Part shown: positions 1 to 8,673 of the stretch, one piece after another
Layout of the letters: the number at the start of each line of letters is the position of its first letter
Numbering within the stretch: the stretch's first letter is position 1
Assembly (NCBI GenBank): GCA_963802205.1
Contig: CAWDHW010000028.1
Span: 1-50,847 of the forward strand
DNA length: 50,847 bases
Reading direction: 5' to 3'
Source of the DNA: DYRB01 sp963802205
GTDB lineage: Bacteria > Pseudomonadota > Gammaproteobacteria > Chromatiales > Chromatiaceae
The notes under the pieces: model-generated
Told to the model about the DNA's origin: nothing
Seen by the model: only the letters and a program-made list of their open reading frames with translations
The model's database searches: none
Translations under genes and position numbers: made by a program

Positions 1-254
1 TAACCCGCCGACTATTACGGCCACTGCGACATCACTGCGATCTACAAATGGCGCGGTCATAGCTTTTAGCTCATGGGACGCGGCAACGCCAGTACTCCGA
101 GGGAGCGGCCCAATTCTCCTGGACCTCGCCTCCAGTCCTCGGGCCCCTGCGTGCCTATATCCAGGCACTCACCGGCTACGGCGATAGTCTGATCGATTAC
201 AACTGGAAACAGAATGCGATCGGCATCCAGGACACGGCACGCGGCAACAAGTAG
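1..254 (+). pseudogene. pldA: outer-membrane phospholipase A, 3' fragment, frame-disrupted
   Basis: Only the C-terminal part of a phospholipase A1 (OMPLA) beta-barrel is visible. Frame 1 reads DYYGHCDITAIYKWRGHSF, meets a stop at about 67, and continues in the same frame to LMGRGNAST. Frame 3 then carries FSWTSPPVLGPLRAYIQ and GYGDSLIDYNWKQNAIGI up to a stop at 252-254. The GYG-SLIDYN segment is characteristic of the last strands of PldA. The usual ending after GIG (about seven residues of the final strand) is replaced by unrelated residues. So there is an in-frame stop, a frameshift near 90-100 and a changed C-terminus in under 260 bp. This is either a decayed gene or poor sequence at a contig edge. 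Confidence 0.55.
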
Positions 255-490
255 CGGATTCTGTCGCAACCGCGAGGCGGTGTAAGCCTCAACCGCCTAC
301 GCTTGCCCGGATGCGCCACGGGACGAAGCAGGGGTGCCCTCAGGCGCGGCAGGCGGGGAGTTCCAGCACGAGACGCATAATCTCACGATGCGCAATTCGT
401 CCTGTATTGCGCAATATCCGGCTGGCCCTTAGAGTATCCCCCAGGCGGCGATACCCGCCGCAACCTACCCGGCCCCCGGAGACCGTCCCC
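255..490. other. intergenic, leader of the phosphoketolase-like gene
   Basis: About 235 bp without a convincing gene. The reading frame of the downstream gene stays open upstream to about 311, but that extension is Arg/Pro-rich and unlike the family. A GGAG at 478-481 precedes the ATG at 491 and supports the shorter start. I see no confident promoter. Confidence 0.4.
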
Positions 491-2710
491 ATGAGCGAAG
501 CGACCGCCCCCCAAACCGAGACCCCAGCCTTCTGTGCCGGTATCGACTACTTCGGCGCACCCTGGGCCCAGTTCGATGCCCTGGCCACCAGCCCCGCCAT
601 CGGCGAGGGGGCAGAGGCCATCGCCGACAGCACGGACCCCGCCGCCATCTATCAGACCCTGCTAGGGGCGGATGCCCTGCGCTATCTGACCCTGCAGGTG
701 TGCGGCGCCAAGGGCTCCGGCCATCCCGGGGGCTATGCCTCCAGCGCCGAGGCCCACGCCGCCCTGATCATGCTCGGCCACACCAACATCGTGACCGAGG
801 TGGGCCACCACGCCCCCGGTTTCTACAGTTCCATGTTCCTGGATACCTCCCTGGAGGCCATGGGCATCCGCACGGTGGAGGACATGCGCAACCGCTTCCG
901 CGAACGCGAGGGGTTGCTGGGGCATTTGTCCGGGGCCATCCCCGGCATCCTGGCCCCCGCCGGCCCCCTGGGTCAGGGCCAACACTTCGCGATGGCCGGG
1001 GCCCTGCTCTATCCGGACAAGCTGTTCCCGGTGACCATGGGCGACGGTGGCATGGGCGAGCCCTACCCCCTCTCGGCCATGATGCACTTCCTCACCGCCT
1101 TCCCGCGTGCGACCAACTTCCTCCCGGTGCTGGTGTGGAACGGATACAGCCAAGAGCACCACGCCATGGTCTCCACCTGGGACAACGAGCGCATGGTCGC
1201 CTACTGGCGCGCCCACGGATTCGAGCAGGTCATCCTGGTGGACGCCAAGGCCTATGACGACGCCGGCCAGGACGGTGCCTACGTGGATAGCACCCGCTTC
1301 TCCCTTGAGCGCCGCCTGGCCTTCGCCCGGGCCGTGTTGCAGGGTATTGACAAGGCCGCCCGCTCGGCCCTGGATGGGACGCCAACGGCCTTCATCATCA
1401 AGCAGTTGAAGGGGTCAGGGGTGCATACGGTCGGCGCCAAGGCACACAACCTCTACCCCGCCGACACCCTGGATCAGCCGCACATCTACGAGGCACTACA
1501 GCGCCGCGCGCTGCCCCCGGCGGCCTGGGACCTGGTGCGCGCCAACTTCACCCGCGCCGGTGGCGGCCCCGCCGGGCGAACCGTGGTGACCGAGTCGGAG
1601 ATGGCCATTCCCGCCTTGGGGAAGTTGCCCATGCAGGGGTTCGCCGTGGGCGAGAAGGCCGTGCCGGCCACCGCCTTCGGCGCCCTTGCCGCCGCGGTGG
1701 GCGGGGCCGACCCGCGCTTCCTGGTGACCAACGCCGACGGCAACGAGGCATCGGCGATGAAGAACATCAACGATGCCTTGGGCATCCGCCACCCCACCAC
1801 GGACCCGCTCTACAACCAGCGCCCGGACGGTCAGGTCTATGAGCCCCTGAACGAGGACGCCTGCGCCGGCCTGGCCGCTGCCGTGGCCCTGTTCGGCGGG
1901 CGCTCGCTGTGGCTGTCCTATGAGTCCTTCGCCATCAACGGCTGGCCCATCATCCAGACCGTGACCCAGGCCATGGCGGAACTGCGCCGGCGCACCCCGT
2001 CCCTGGTGACCATGTTCACCGCCGGGGCCCTGGAGCAGGGACGCAACGGCTGGACCCACCAGCGCCCGGAGATCGAGAACTACGTCGCCGCCCAAATGCG
2101 CAACGGCAACGTCTACGCCCTATTCCCGGCGGATGCCAACATGATCCAGGCCGCGTATGCCTGGGCCCTGGACAGTGTGAACAAGGGCATCGCCATCTTC
2201 GCCTCCAAGTCGCCGCTGCCGGTCTACACGACCCCAGAGCAGGCACGCGAGGCCATCGAGCTGGGTGCGATCTGCCTCTACGAAAGCCCCACCGGGGGGA
2301 AGGGGACCGTCGTGTTCGCGGTCACCGGCGACATGATCTTCCTGCCGGTGTTCGAGGCCAAGGAGCAACTGGAGGCGGCGGGCTATCGGGTGCGCATCGT
2401 GGCCGTGGCCAACCCGCGGCGCCTGTATCGGTCCCAGGACGTGGCCTGGAACACCTGCTCCCAGCCGGATGGCGCCTTCATGGACGATGCCGCCTTCAAT
2501 GCCCTGTTCGACGGCGACCTGCTGTGCGCCGTGAGCGGCGGTCCCGCCGCGCCCCTGGAGCCGGTGCTGCTGCGCACCAGGGCTCCGCGCCGTGAGCTCA
2601 TGGCCTGGCAGCGCGGCGAGACCACGGCCACCGCCAACGAGATCATGGCGGTGAACGGACTGAGCGCCGGCAACATGGTCGGGCGCATCCAGCAGGCCCT
2701 GGCAGGGTGA
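491..2710 (+). CDS. phosphoketolase-like thiamine-diphosphate enzyme
   Basis: 739-residue cytoplasmic TPP enzyme. The N-terminal TPP-binding half has GSGHPGG at about 75-81, more like a transketolase, and a GDG at about 184-186. From there on it follows the phosphoketolase pattern: LPVLVWNGY, SYESFAINGW, NGWTHQRPEIENY, YALFPADANM. Phosphoketolases cleave xylulose 5-P or fructose 6-P with phosphate to give acetyl-P. Here the residues of the usual GHWGTTPG motif are replaced, so the exact reaction is uncertain. I recall that relatives of this size carry other database names, such as a xylulose 5-phosphate epimerase, which I cannot verify. The ATG at 491 is preceded by GGAG. It lies 81 bp upstream of a DUF1537 kinase on the same strand, which suggests a shared sugar-phosphate pathway. 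Confidence 0.75.
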   Translation: MSEATAPQTETPAFCAGIDYFGAPWAQFDALATSPAIGEGAEAIADSTDPAAIYQTLLGADALRYLTLQVCGAKGSGHPGGYASSAEAHAALIMLGHTNIVTEVGHHAPGFYSSMFLDTSLEAMGIRTVEDMRNRFREREGLLGHLSGAIPGILAPAGPLGQGQHFAMAGALLYPDKLFPVTMGDGGMGEPYPLSAMMHFLTAFPRATNFLPVLVWNGYSQEHHAMVSTWDNERMVAYWRAHGFEQVILVDAKAYDDAGQDGAYVDSTRFSLERRLAFARAVLQGIDKAARSALDGTPTAFIIKQLKGSGVHTVGAKAHNLYPADTLDQPHIYEALQRRALPPAAWDLVRANFTRAGGGPAGRTVVTESEMAIPALGKLPMQGFAVGEKAVPATAFGALAAAVGGADPRFLVTNADGNEASAMKNINDALGIRHPTTDPLYNQRPDGQVYEPLNEDACAGLAAAVALFGGRSLWLSYESFAINGWPIIQTVTQAMAELRRRTPSLVTMFTAGALEQGRNGWTHQRPEIENYVAAQMRNGNVYALFPADANMIQAAYAWALDSVNKGIAIFASKSPLPVYTTPEQAREAIELGAICLYESPTGGKGTVVFAVTGDMIFLPVFEAKEQLEAAGYRVRIVAVANPRRLYRSQDVAWNTCSQPDGAFMDDAAFNALFDGDLLCAVSGGPAAPLEPVLLRTRAPRRELMAWQRGETTATANEIMAVNGLSAGNMVGRIQQALAG

Positions 2711-2725
2711 TGGTCTAAGGCGCTA

Positions 2726-2749
2726 CCCCTGGGCCCGGAGGCCCAGGGG
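2726..2749. terminator. perfect GC-rich hairpin between two co-directional genes
   Basis: Arms CCCCTGGGC (2726-2734) and GCCCAGGGG (2741-2749) with a 6-nt loop, 15 bp after the preceding stop. There is no U-tract, so it may act as an attenuator or mRNA 3' stabiliser. It is followed by the short repeated phrase CAGGAT..CAGGATTT at 2759-2785. Confidence 0.45.
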
Positions 2750-2791
2750 AAAATGGGACAGGATGACCAGGATTTCACAGGATTTACATGA

Positions 2792-4159
2792 ATGACCCAA
2801 ACCAAGATCATCGTCCTGGACGACGACCCCACAGGGTCTCAGACCGTCCATAGCTGTCTGCTCCTGACCCGCTGGGACCCGCAGACCCTGGGCGCGGCCC
2901 TGGCGGACGCCTCGCCTCTGTTCTTCGTGCTCACCAACACCAGGGGCATGGACGCGCCGCGTGCCGCCGCCGTCACCCGGGAGGTCTGCCGCAATCTCAA
3001 GGACGCGCTGGACGCCCAGGCGGCGTCCGGGAACCCCATAGCCCCGCTCCTGGTCAGCCGCTCGGACTCGACGCTCCGCGGTCATTACCCGGTGGAGACC
3101 GACGTCATCGCGGAGGAGTTGGGTCCCTTCGACGCCCACTTCCTGGCCCCGGCCTTCTTCGAGGGCGGCCGCACCACCCTGGACAGTACCCACTACCTCC
3201 TGGTGGACGGGCGACCCGTCCCGGTCCATGAGACCGAGTTCGCTCGGGACTCCGTCTTCGGCTACTCCACCGGCTACCTGCCGGACTATGTGGCGGAGAA
3301 GACCAACGGGCGCATCGCCGCCGCACAGGTGCAGCGCTTTCTGCTGGCGGACCTGCGCGGGAACCCCGAGGACCTGGCCCGCCGCCTGGAGGGGCTGCGG
3401 GGCAACGCCTGTTGCGTCGTGGACGCCGAAGTCCAGGCAGACCTGAATGCCTTCACCGACCGGGTCCTGGACAGCGTCGCCACCGGCAAGCGCTTCCTGT
3501 TCCGCAGCGCCGCCAGCCTGCTGACGGCGCTGGCCCGGCTCCCGCCCCAGCCCGTGCCGGCCGAGGCCATGGGCCGCTACCGCCGCGGGGACACCCCCGG
3601 GGCCGTCATCGTCGGGTCCCACGTCAAGAAGACGACGGCCCAACTCGATACCCTGCTGGCGGAGCCCGGTGTGACGGCCCTGGAGGTGGACGTGGATCGG
3701 ATCGCCGCGGACCGCGCCGGCCTCCTGGCGGAGACCTTGGGACAGGCCGCCACCGCCTTCGCCAAGGGGCACACACCGGTCATCTACACCAGCCGGGTGG
3801 AGCGGGTCTTCGCCGATCAGGCGACCCGGCTCGCCTTCGGCGAGCAGGTCTCGGCGTTCCTCATGGACCTGGTCCGGGGCCTGCCCAGGGGGCTCGGTTT
3901 CCTCATCAGCAAGGGTGGCATCACCAGTAACGATGTCCTGAGCGACGGCCTGGCCCTGGCCTGCTCCCGGGTCCTGGGTCAGGTCCTGCCCGGGTGTTCT
4001 GTAGTCCGTTGCCCGGACGACCACCCCCGCTACCCCGGGCTGCCCGTTGTGATCTTCCCCGGCAATGTCGGCGATGACGGCGCCCTGGCGCTGGCCTATC
4101 GGCGGATGAAGGGTCAGTTACAAGTACCATCGGGCTTGCGGTCGTCGCAGACGCAATAG
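2792..4159 (+). CDS. four-carbon acid sugar kinase family protein (DUF1537, OtnK-like)
   Basis: 455-residue kinase of the DUF1537 family, whose characterised members phosphorylate threonate/erythronate-type sugar acids with ATP. N-terminal substrate-binding domain: LDDDPTGSQTVHS at about 9-21 and SRSDSTLRGHYP at 89-100. C-terminal nucleotide-binding domain: ISKGGITSNDVLSDG near residue 370 and FPGNVGDDGALALAYRRMKG close to the end. Full length for the family. Its gene follows the phosphoketolase-like gene by 81 bp and meets the SET gene tail to tail with a 10-bp gap. The substrate cannot be read from sequence. The pairing suggests a sugar-acid or sugar-phosphate derived from, or feeding, the neighbouring enzyme. 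Confidence 0.85.
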   Translation: MTQTKIIVLDDDPTGSQTVHSCLLLTRWDPQTLGAALADASPLFFVLTNTRGMDAPRAAAVTREVCRNLKDALDAQAASGNPIAPLLVSRSDSTLRGHYPVETDVIAEELGPFDAHFLAPAFFEGGRTTLDSTHYLLVDGRPVPVHETEFARDSVFGYSTGYLPDYVAEKTNGRIAAAQVQRFLLADLRGNPEDLARRLEGLRGNACCVVDAEVQADLNAFTDRVLDSVATGKRFLFRSAASLLTALARLPPQPVPAEAMGRYRRGDTPGAVIVGSHVKKTTAQLDTLLAEPGVTALEVDVDRIAADRAGLLAETLGQAATAFAKGHTPVIYTSRVERVFADQATRLAFGEQVSAFLMDLVRGLPRGLGFLISKGGITSNDVLSDGLALACSRVLGQVLPGCSVVRCPDDHPRYPGLPVVIFPGNVGDDGALALAYRRMKGQLQVPSGLRSSQTQ

Positions 4160-4169
4160 CCTGGATGGC

Positions 4170-4496
4170 CTAGGATTGGCCGCCGCCGTAGTCGAAGGTA
4201 ATTTCCTCTCCGGCGGCGATATCGATGCGGGCATAGAGGTCGAAGCCGTCGAAACGGGCATTGCCCGGGGCCTGGTGGTTGAGCCAGCGCAACAGATTGG
4301 AACCGCTGCGGCCCTCGGGGGCCGCACCTGGGGCCTCGACCCAGAGCACATAGGTCCCGTCCCGCCGAGCCGGCCGACCGGCATAGGTCCCGATGTAGGT
4401 CCCCGCCGCCAGGTCCACACGGGCGAAACAGCCCAGGCCGTGGATCTGGGAATGGGCCTTGTAGACCCGCTGTCGCAGGGTGCCTGTCGGGTTCAC
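4170..4496 (-). CDS. SET-domain protein (putative lysine methyltransferase)
   Basis: 108 residues, essentially a stand-alone SET domain. It begins RVYKAHSQIHGLGCFA (the usual G-hG-hfA opening), continues through GTYIGTYAGRPA, LLRWLNHQAPGNARF (the NH-substrate/cofactor motif, normally NHs..pN) and closes with DIAAGEEITFDYGG. These are the SAM-binding and catalytic segments of SET methyltransferases. Proteobacterial stand-alone SET proteins of this length are known but their substrates are mostly undefined. The start is GTG, chosen because the conserved domain begins about 10 residues later. The gene lies 31 bp downstream of the Nudix gene and is probably cotranscribed. Confidence 0.8.
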   Translation of the reverse strand: MNPTGTLRQRVYKAHSQIHGLGCFARVDLAAGTYIGTYAGRPARRDGTYVLWVEAPGAAPEGRSGSNLLRWLNHQAPGNARFDGFDLYARIDIAAGEEITFDYGGGQS

Positions 4497-4527
4497 GGAC
4501 GTCGCGGTGGGATCTGGACCCGCCCGC

Positions 4528-5115
4528 TCAAATGCGAGGGCCAGGCCAGGGCTCGCCGAGCACCGCGGCGGCGCGAAAGAGCCCGATCAAGGTCTTGGCA
4601 TCGGTGATGGTCCCATCCAGGCACCAGGCCAGGGCCTGCCCCAGGGGGGGCCAGTGGACCTCGATGACCTCGTCGCTTTCGTGGGCCAGGGCCCTGGGGG
4701 TCAAATCCTGGCCCAGATAGAGGTGGATGACCTCGGTGAAGACCCCGGGGGAACTGAGCATCTGCCCCAACGGCTGCCAGGTGCGAGCCGCCACACCGGC
4801 CTCCTCGATCAACTCCCGGCAGGCGGTGGCGAAGGGGTCCTCGCCCGGGTCGAGCTTGCCCGCCGGGAGTTCCCAGAGCCAGCCGCTGCCGGCATGGCGG
4901 TATTGGCGCAGGAGGCAGACCCTCCCTGCCCCATCCACCGCCACTGCAGCGGCCCCGCCGGGGTGGCGGATGATCTCCAGGTCGCACTCCCGGCCATTGG
5001 GCAGGCGCACCCTCTCCACGCCGACGTCGATGACCCGCCCGCGGAACACAGGTCGCCGGGCCAGCACCTGGCCCTCGCCCGCCGGCTGGGGCGGCGTCTG
5101 GAACTCTGATGTCAT
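4528..5115 (-). CDS. Nudix hydrolase, ADP-ribose pyrophosphatase type
   Basis: 195-residue Nudix protein. The Nudix box GKLDPGEDPFATACRELIEEAG contains the full GX5EX7REUXEEXG pattern that binds Mg2+ and hydrolyses X-linked nucleoside diphosphates. VCLLRQYRHAGSGWLWELPAG before the box and SPGVFTEVIHLYLG after it are typical of ADP-ribose pyrophosphatases (NudF/TrgB type). A strong ribosome site, AGGAGG, sits 5 nt before the ATG at 5115. It is the first gene of a two-gene minus-strand unit with the SET protein and is divergent from the secreted-protein gene at 5227. Substrate preference is inferred from family resemblance only. Confidence 0.85.
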   Translation of the reverse strand: MTSEFQTPPQPAGEGQVLARRPVFRGRVIDVGVERVRLPNGRECDLEIIRHPGGAAAVAVDGAGRVCLLRQYRHAGSGWLWELPAGKLDPGEDPFATACRELIEEAGVAARTWQPLGQMLSSPGVFTEVIHLYLGQDLTPRALAHESDEVIEVHWPPLGQALAWCLDGTITDAKTLIGLFRAAAVLGEPWPGPRI

Positions 5116-5226
5116 TCGGACCTCCTTCCTCTGATGACGGCCTTGGGCTGGGGCCCTACACTAGTCCGGGTGCCCCGCGGCTTCAATGCGCCAGGGGACA
5201 CAGACCGCAACCCCGCAGGAGTCCCC

Positions 5227-5811
5227 ATGCCCCAGTCCCACCGAACCGCCGCCGCACTCGCCCTGGGCGCCCTGCTCCTCACCCCTGTCGCCGCCGTGGC
5301 CGAGGCCAGCCCGCCGGCGGGCACACCCGCACCCCAGGCGGCTCCGGCGGCCCAGGCGATCCGCCCACTCAGCACCGCCGTCATCAAGGCCACCACCGGG
5401 CTCTGCAACCGGGGGGTCTGGTGTCATGTGGACAAGGCGGGGGTCTGGGTCCCCAAGACCAAGGTGGCCATCTTAAGCGTCTCGGTGGCGGAACAGGCGG
5501 AGATCTCCCTCTACACCGACCTGGAGATCAGCACCCGCCCGGAGATGTACCAGTGCGCCGGGGACGACTCCAACGGGTGCATCTTCCGCATGAAGTACGC
5601 CGGCCCCGGGCTCTACGACTACGGCGCCAACAGCGGCAGCACCTACCTGGGCTCCAACATCACCACCACCAGCCTGACCTTCCCGCCGGGCTATGGCATC
5701 GTGGTCCCCGCCGGGACGCCCATCTATGTGCATCTGGACGTGCGCAACCAGAGCCTCATCGACCTCAAGGTGGATCAGGACGCCTGGCTCTATTACATCC
5801 CGCTGGAGTAG
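5227..5811 (+). CDS. secreted protein of unknown function
   Basis: About 194 residues, not recognised. It starts MPQSHRTAAALALGALLLTP and has a clear signal peptide ending near AVAEA. After a short Pro/Ala linker comes a roughly 130-residue domain rich in Tyr, Gly and Thr, with four Cys (CNRGVWCH, CAGDDSNGC) that could form two disulfides, and it ends in WLYYIPLE. The ATG at 5227 is preceded by AGGAG with 5-nt spacing, so it is preferred over the upstream ATG at 5134. No membrane segment after the signal peptide. Probably periplasmic or extracellular. Confidence 0.65.
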   Translation: MPQSHRTAAALALGALLLTPVAAVAEASPPAGTPAPQAAPAAQAIRPLSTAVIKATTGLCNRGVWCHVDKAGVWVPKTKVAILSVSVAEQAEISLYTDLEISTRPEMYQCAGDDSNGCIFRMKYAGPGLYDYGANSGSTYLGSNITTTSLTFPPGYGIVVPAGTPIYVHLDVRNQSLIDLKVDQDAWLYYIPLE

Positions 5812-5821
5812 GTCCGGGCTT

Positions 5822-5849
5822 GGGCGTCCCGCCCGCGGGCGAGACGCCC
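5822..5849. terminator. GC-rich hairpin after the secreted-protein gene
   Basis: Outer arms GGGCGTC (5822-5828) and GACGCCC (5843-5849) enclose an inner palindrome GCCCGCGGGC (5831-5840), 10 bp after the stop. A terminator-like or dispersed palindrome. A similar phrase, GGGCGAAACGCCCGCGCCCC, occurs inside dabA near 32,782. Confidence 0.45.
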
Positions 5850-5924
5850 GCACTCCCCCAAGGTTGTCCGCCACCTGGCATCCTCTTAGAATGCCGTGCT
5901 TTGCCCGCCTTGAAGCCCCGCCCC

Positions 5925-7643
5925 ATGCGCACCTCCCAGTTCCCGCTCAATACCGTCAAGGAGACCCCGGCCGACGCCGAGATCGCCAGCCACCGCCTGA
6001 TGTTGCGCGCGGGCATGATCCGCAAGCTCGCCGCCGGGCTCTACACCTGGCTGCCGCTGGGCTTGAGGGTGCTGCGCAAGGTCGAGCGCATCGTGCGCGA
6101 GGAGATGGATCGCGCCGGGGCCCTGGAGGTCCTGATGCCGGCGGTGCAACCGGCGGAGCTGTGGCAGGAGTCCGGGCGCTGGGAGCACTATGGGCCCGAG
6201 CTGCTGCGGATGCGCGACCGCCACGGCCGCGAGTTCTGCTTTGGGCCCACCCACGAGGAGATCATCACCGACCTGGCGCGCAATGAGCTGCGCTCCTACA
6301 AGCAGCTCCCGGTGAACTTCTACCAGATCCAGACCAAGTTCCGCGACGAGATCCGCCCCCGCTTCGGCGTCATGCGGGCCCGCGAATTCCTGATGAAGGA
6401 CGCCTACTCCTTCCACCTGGACGACGACTCCCTGCGAGCCACTTACCAGGTCATGTTCGAGACCTACTGCCGCATCTTCGAGCGCTGCGGCCTGGACTTC
6501 CGCCCGGTGCAGGCGGACACCGGCAGCATCGGCGGCCATGCCTCCCACGAGTTCCATGTCCTGGCCGACTCAGGCGAGGACGCCATCGCCTTCTCCGACT
6601 CCGGCACCTATGCCGCCAACGTCGAGCTGGCGGAGGCCATGGCCCCCGCCGAGGCCGCCCAGGCCCCGGCGGAGGACAAGCGCCTGGTGGACACCCCCAA
6701 GGCACGCAGCATCCAGGACCTGGTGGAGCAGTTCGGGCAACCCATCGAACGTACCGTCAAGACCCTGGTCGTCGCCGCAGCGCCCGAGTCCGGCGCGACC
6801 CTGGTGGCACTGCTGGTCCGCGGCGACCATGAACTCAACGCCATCAAGGCCGAGAAGCTGCCCCAGGTCGCGAGCCCCATCCGCATGGCCACGGAAGACG
6901 AGATCCGCGCCGCCGTCGGGGCCGGTCCCGGGTCGCTGGGACCGCTCGGCCTGTCCATCCCCTGTATCGCCGACCGGGCTGTGGCCGTGGCCTCGGACTT
7001 CACCGCCGGGGCCAACCAGGACGGCAAGCATTGGTTCGGCCTCAACTGGGGCCGCGACCTGCCGTTGCCGCAGCTTGCCGATCTGCGCAACGTCTGCGAG
7101 GGCGACCCGAGTCCGGACGGCGTCGGCAAGCTCACCATCGCCCGCGGGATCGAGGTCGGCCACATCTTCCAGCTCGGGCGCAAGTACAGCGCCGCCATGA
7201 AGACCACAGTCCTGGGGGAGGACGGCAAGGCCGCCACCATGACCATGGGCTGCTACGGCATCGGCGTCTCCCGCGTGGTCGCCGCCGCCATCGAGCAGCA
7301 TCACGATGACCGCGGCATCTGCTGGCCGGCCCCAATAGCCCCCTTCCAGGTCGCCCTGTGCCCCATGAAGCTCGACAAGTCCTTCCGGGTGCGCGAGGCG
7401 ACCGAGCGGCTCTATGCGGAGCTTTCCGCCGCCGGCGTCGAGGTCCTGCTGGACGACCGCGACGTGCGCCCGGGCTTCATGTTCGCGGACATGGAACTGA
7501 TCGGCATCCCCCACCGGGTGGTGGTGGGCGACAAGGGCCTGGACGACGGCGTGGTCGAGTACAAGGGCCGCACCGACGCCGAGATGACCCTGGTCCCGCT
7601 GGATGAGATCGTCAGCCTGCTGCGTGCGCGACTGGCGGCCTGA
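5925..7643 (+). CDS. proS: prolyl-tRNA synthetase
   Basis: 572 residues, the normal length of bacterial-type ProRS, which charges tRNA-Pro and edits Ala-tRNA-Pro. It opens MRTSQFPLNTVKETPADAEI and has LMLRAGMIRKLAAGLYTWLP. Class II motifs follow: motif 2 in TKFRDEIRPRFGVMRAREFLMKD and motif 3 in MGCYGIGVSRVVAAAIEQ. The INS editing domain lies between them (roughly residues 225-405), and the anticodon-binding domain is at the C-terminus (VEVLLDDRDVRPGFMFADMEL). The open frame extends upstream to 5109 over another gene. The ATG at 5925 is the family start. Confidence 0.97.
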   Translation: MRTSQFPLNTVKETPADAEIASHRLMLRAGMIRKLAAGLYTWLPLGLRVLRKVERIVREEMDRAGALEVLMPAVQPAELWQESGRWEHYGPELLRMRDRHGREFCFGPTHEEIITDLARNELRSYKQLPVNFYQIQTKFRDEIRPRFGVMRAREFLMKDAYSFHLDDDSLRATYQVMFETYCRIFERCGLDFRPVQADTGSIGGHASHEFHVLADSGEDAIAFSDSGTYAANVELAEAMAPAEAAQAPAEDKRLVDTPKARSIQDLVEQFGQPIERTVKTLVVAAAPESGATLVALLVRGDHELNAIKAEKLPQVASPIRMATEDEIRAAVGAGPGSLGPLGLSIPCIADRAVAVASDFTAGANQDGKHWFGLNWGRDLPLPQLADLRNVCEGDPSPDGVGKLTIARGIEVGHIFQLGRKYSAAMKTTVLGEDGKAATMTMGCYGIGVSRVVAAAIEQHHDDRGICWPAPIAPFQVALCPMKLDKSFRVREATERLYAELSAAGVEVLLDDRDVRPGFMFADMELIGIPHRVVVGDKGLDDGVVEYKGRTDAEMTLVPLDEIVSLLRARLAA

Positions 7644-7655
7644 TCCCGCCTCTGA

Positions 7656-7673
7656 CCCCCGTCCCGACGGGGG
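7656..7673. terminator. hairpin after proS
   Basis: CCCCCGTC / GACGGGGG with a 2-base centre, 12 bp after the proS stop. A strong stem without a T-tract; it may terminate proS or insulate fabA. Confidence 0.45.
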
Positions 7674-7730
7674 CACCAGCCCTTCGCCCGGCCCAATCGC
7701 CGGACCCCACAGATCTTTAGGAACCAGACC

Positions 7731-8246
7731 ATGACCAAAGAGGCCAGCTTCGCCCGCGAACAGCTCCTGCAATGCGGCCGCGGAGAGATGTTCGGCCCCG
7801 GCAACGCCCAGTTGCCGGTCCCCAACATGCTGATGATGGACCGCGTCGCGCGCATCGCGGACTTCGGTGGGGCCTTCGATAAGGGCGAGATCATCGCCGA
7901 ACTGGACATACACCCGGGGCTCTGGTTCTTCGACTGCCACTTCCCCGGGGACCCGGTGATGCCCGGTTGCCTCGGCCTGGACGCCATGTGGCAGTTGGTC
8001 GGTTTCTACCTGGCCTGGATCGGAAACCCGGGCCACGGCCGCGCCCTGGGGGTCGGCGAGGTCAAGTTCACCGGCCAAGTCCTGCCCACCGCGACCAAAG
8101 TCAGCTACCGAATCGACATGAAGCGCGTCATCTCCCGCAAGCTGGTGCTAGGCATCGCCGATGGGACCATGGAGGTAGACGGTCGCGTGATCTACACCGC
8201 CAAGGACCTGCGCGTGGGGCTCTTCACCTCCACCGAGGGCTTCTAG
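7731..8246 (+). CDS. fabA: 3-hydroxydecanoyl-ACP dehydratase/isomerase
   Basis: 171 residues, the standard FabA length. Cytoplasmic hot-dog-fold enzyme that dehydrates 3-hydroxydecanoyl-ACP and isomerises trans-2 to cis-3, starting unsaturated fatty acid synthesis. The catalytic His is in FDCHFPGDPVMPG and the catalytic Asp in CLGLDAMWQLVGF. VKFTGQVLP and VDGRVIYTAKDLRVGLF complete the fold. A ribosome site AGGAA lies before the ATG. FabB, which usually follows fabA in gammaproteobacteria, is not adjacent; an FKBP gene follows 48 bp later. Confidence 0.97.
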   Translation: MTKEASFAREQLLQCGRGEMFGPGNAQLPVPNMLMMDRVARIADFGGAFDKGEIIAELDIHPGLWFFDCHFPGDPVMPGCLGLDAMWQLVGFYLAWIGNPGHGRALGVGEVKFTGQVLPTATKVSYRIDMKRVISRKLVLGIADGTMEVDGRVIYTAKDLRVGLFTSTEGF

Positions 8247-8294
8247 CCCAAGCGCCGGCATCCCAATCCTTCTCCAACCACGGAACCCAAGCCC

Positions 8295-8666
8295 ATGAGC
8301 AAGCCGAGCATTGCACCCAAGACCGACCCGGTACCCGCCACCCTGGTGATGAACGACCTGGTGGTCGGTGAAGGCGCCGAGGCCAAGCCGGGCAACCGGG
8401 TCGATGTCCACTACGTCGGCGCCCACTACGCCAACGCCCAGCAGTTCGACGCCTCCTGGGACCGCGGGGATACCTTCGGCTTCACCCTGGGGGCCGGCCA
8501 GGTGATCAAGGGCTGGGACCAGGGCGTCGCCGGCATGAAGGTCGGCGGCCGCCGCGAACTGATCATCCCGCCCCACCTCGCCTACGGCGAGCGCGGCGCC
8601 GGCGGCGTCATCAAGCCCAACGAGACCCTGGTCTTCGTCGTCGATCTGGTCGCCGTACACGGCTGA
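8295..8666 (+). CDS. FKBP-type peptidyl-prolyl cis-trans isomerase
   Basis: 123 residues, a single FKBP domain. VDVHYVGAHYANAQQFDASW, FTLGAGQVIKGWDQGVAGMKVGG, RRELIIPPHLAYGERGAGG and NETLVFVVDLVAV are the canonical motifs, including the Trp at the floor of the active site and the Tyr/Gly of the 80s loop. No signal peptide, so cytosolic. It catalyses proline isomerisation in protein folding. The frame closes exactly after the last strand. Likely in one unit with fabA upstream. Confidence 0.92.
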   Translation: MSKPSIAPKTDPVPATLVMNDLVVGEGAEAKPGNRVDVHYVGAHYANAQQFDASWDRGDTFGFTLGAGQVIKGWDQGVAGMKVGGRRELIIPPHLAYGERGAGGVIKPNETLVFVVDLVAVHG

Positions 8667-8673
8667 GACACCA

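Noticed and set aside
2723..4024. 433-residue minus-strand ORF opposite the DUF1537 kinase
   Set aside because: Gly/Gln/Arg-rich shadow of a high-GC gene; the plus strand carries clear family motifs.
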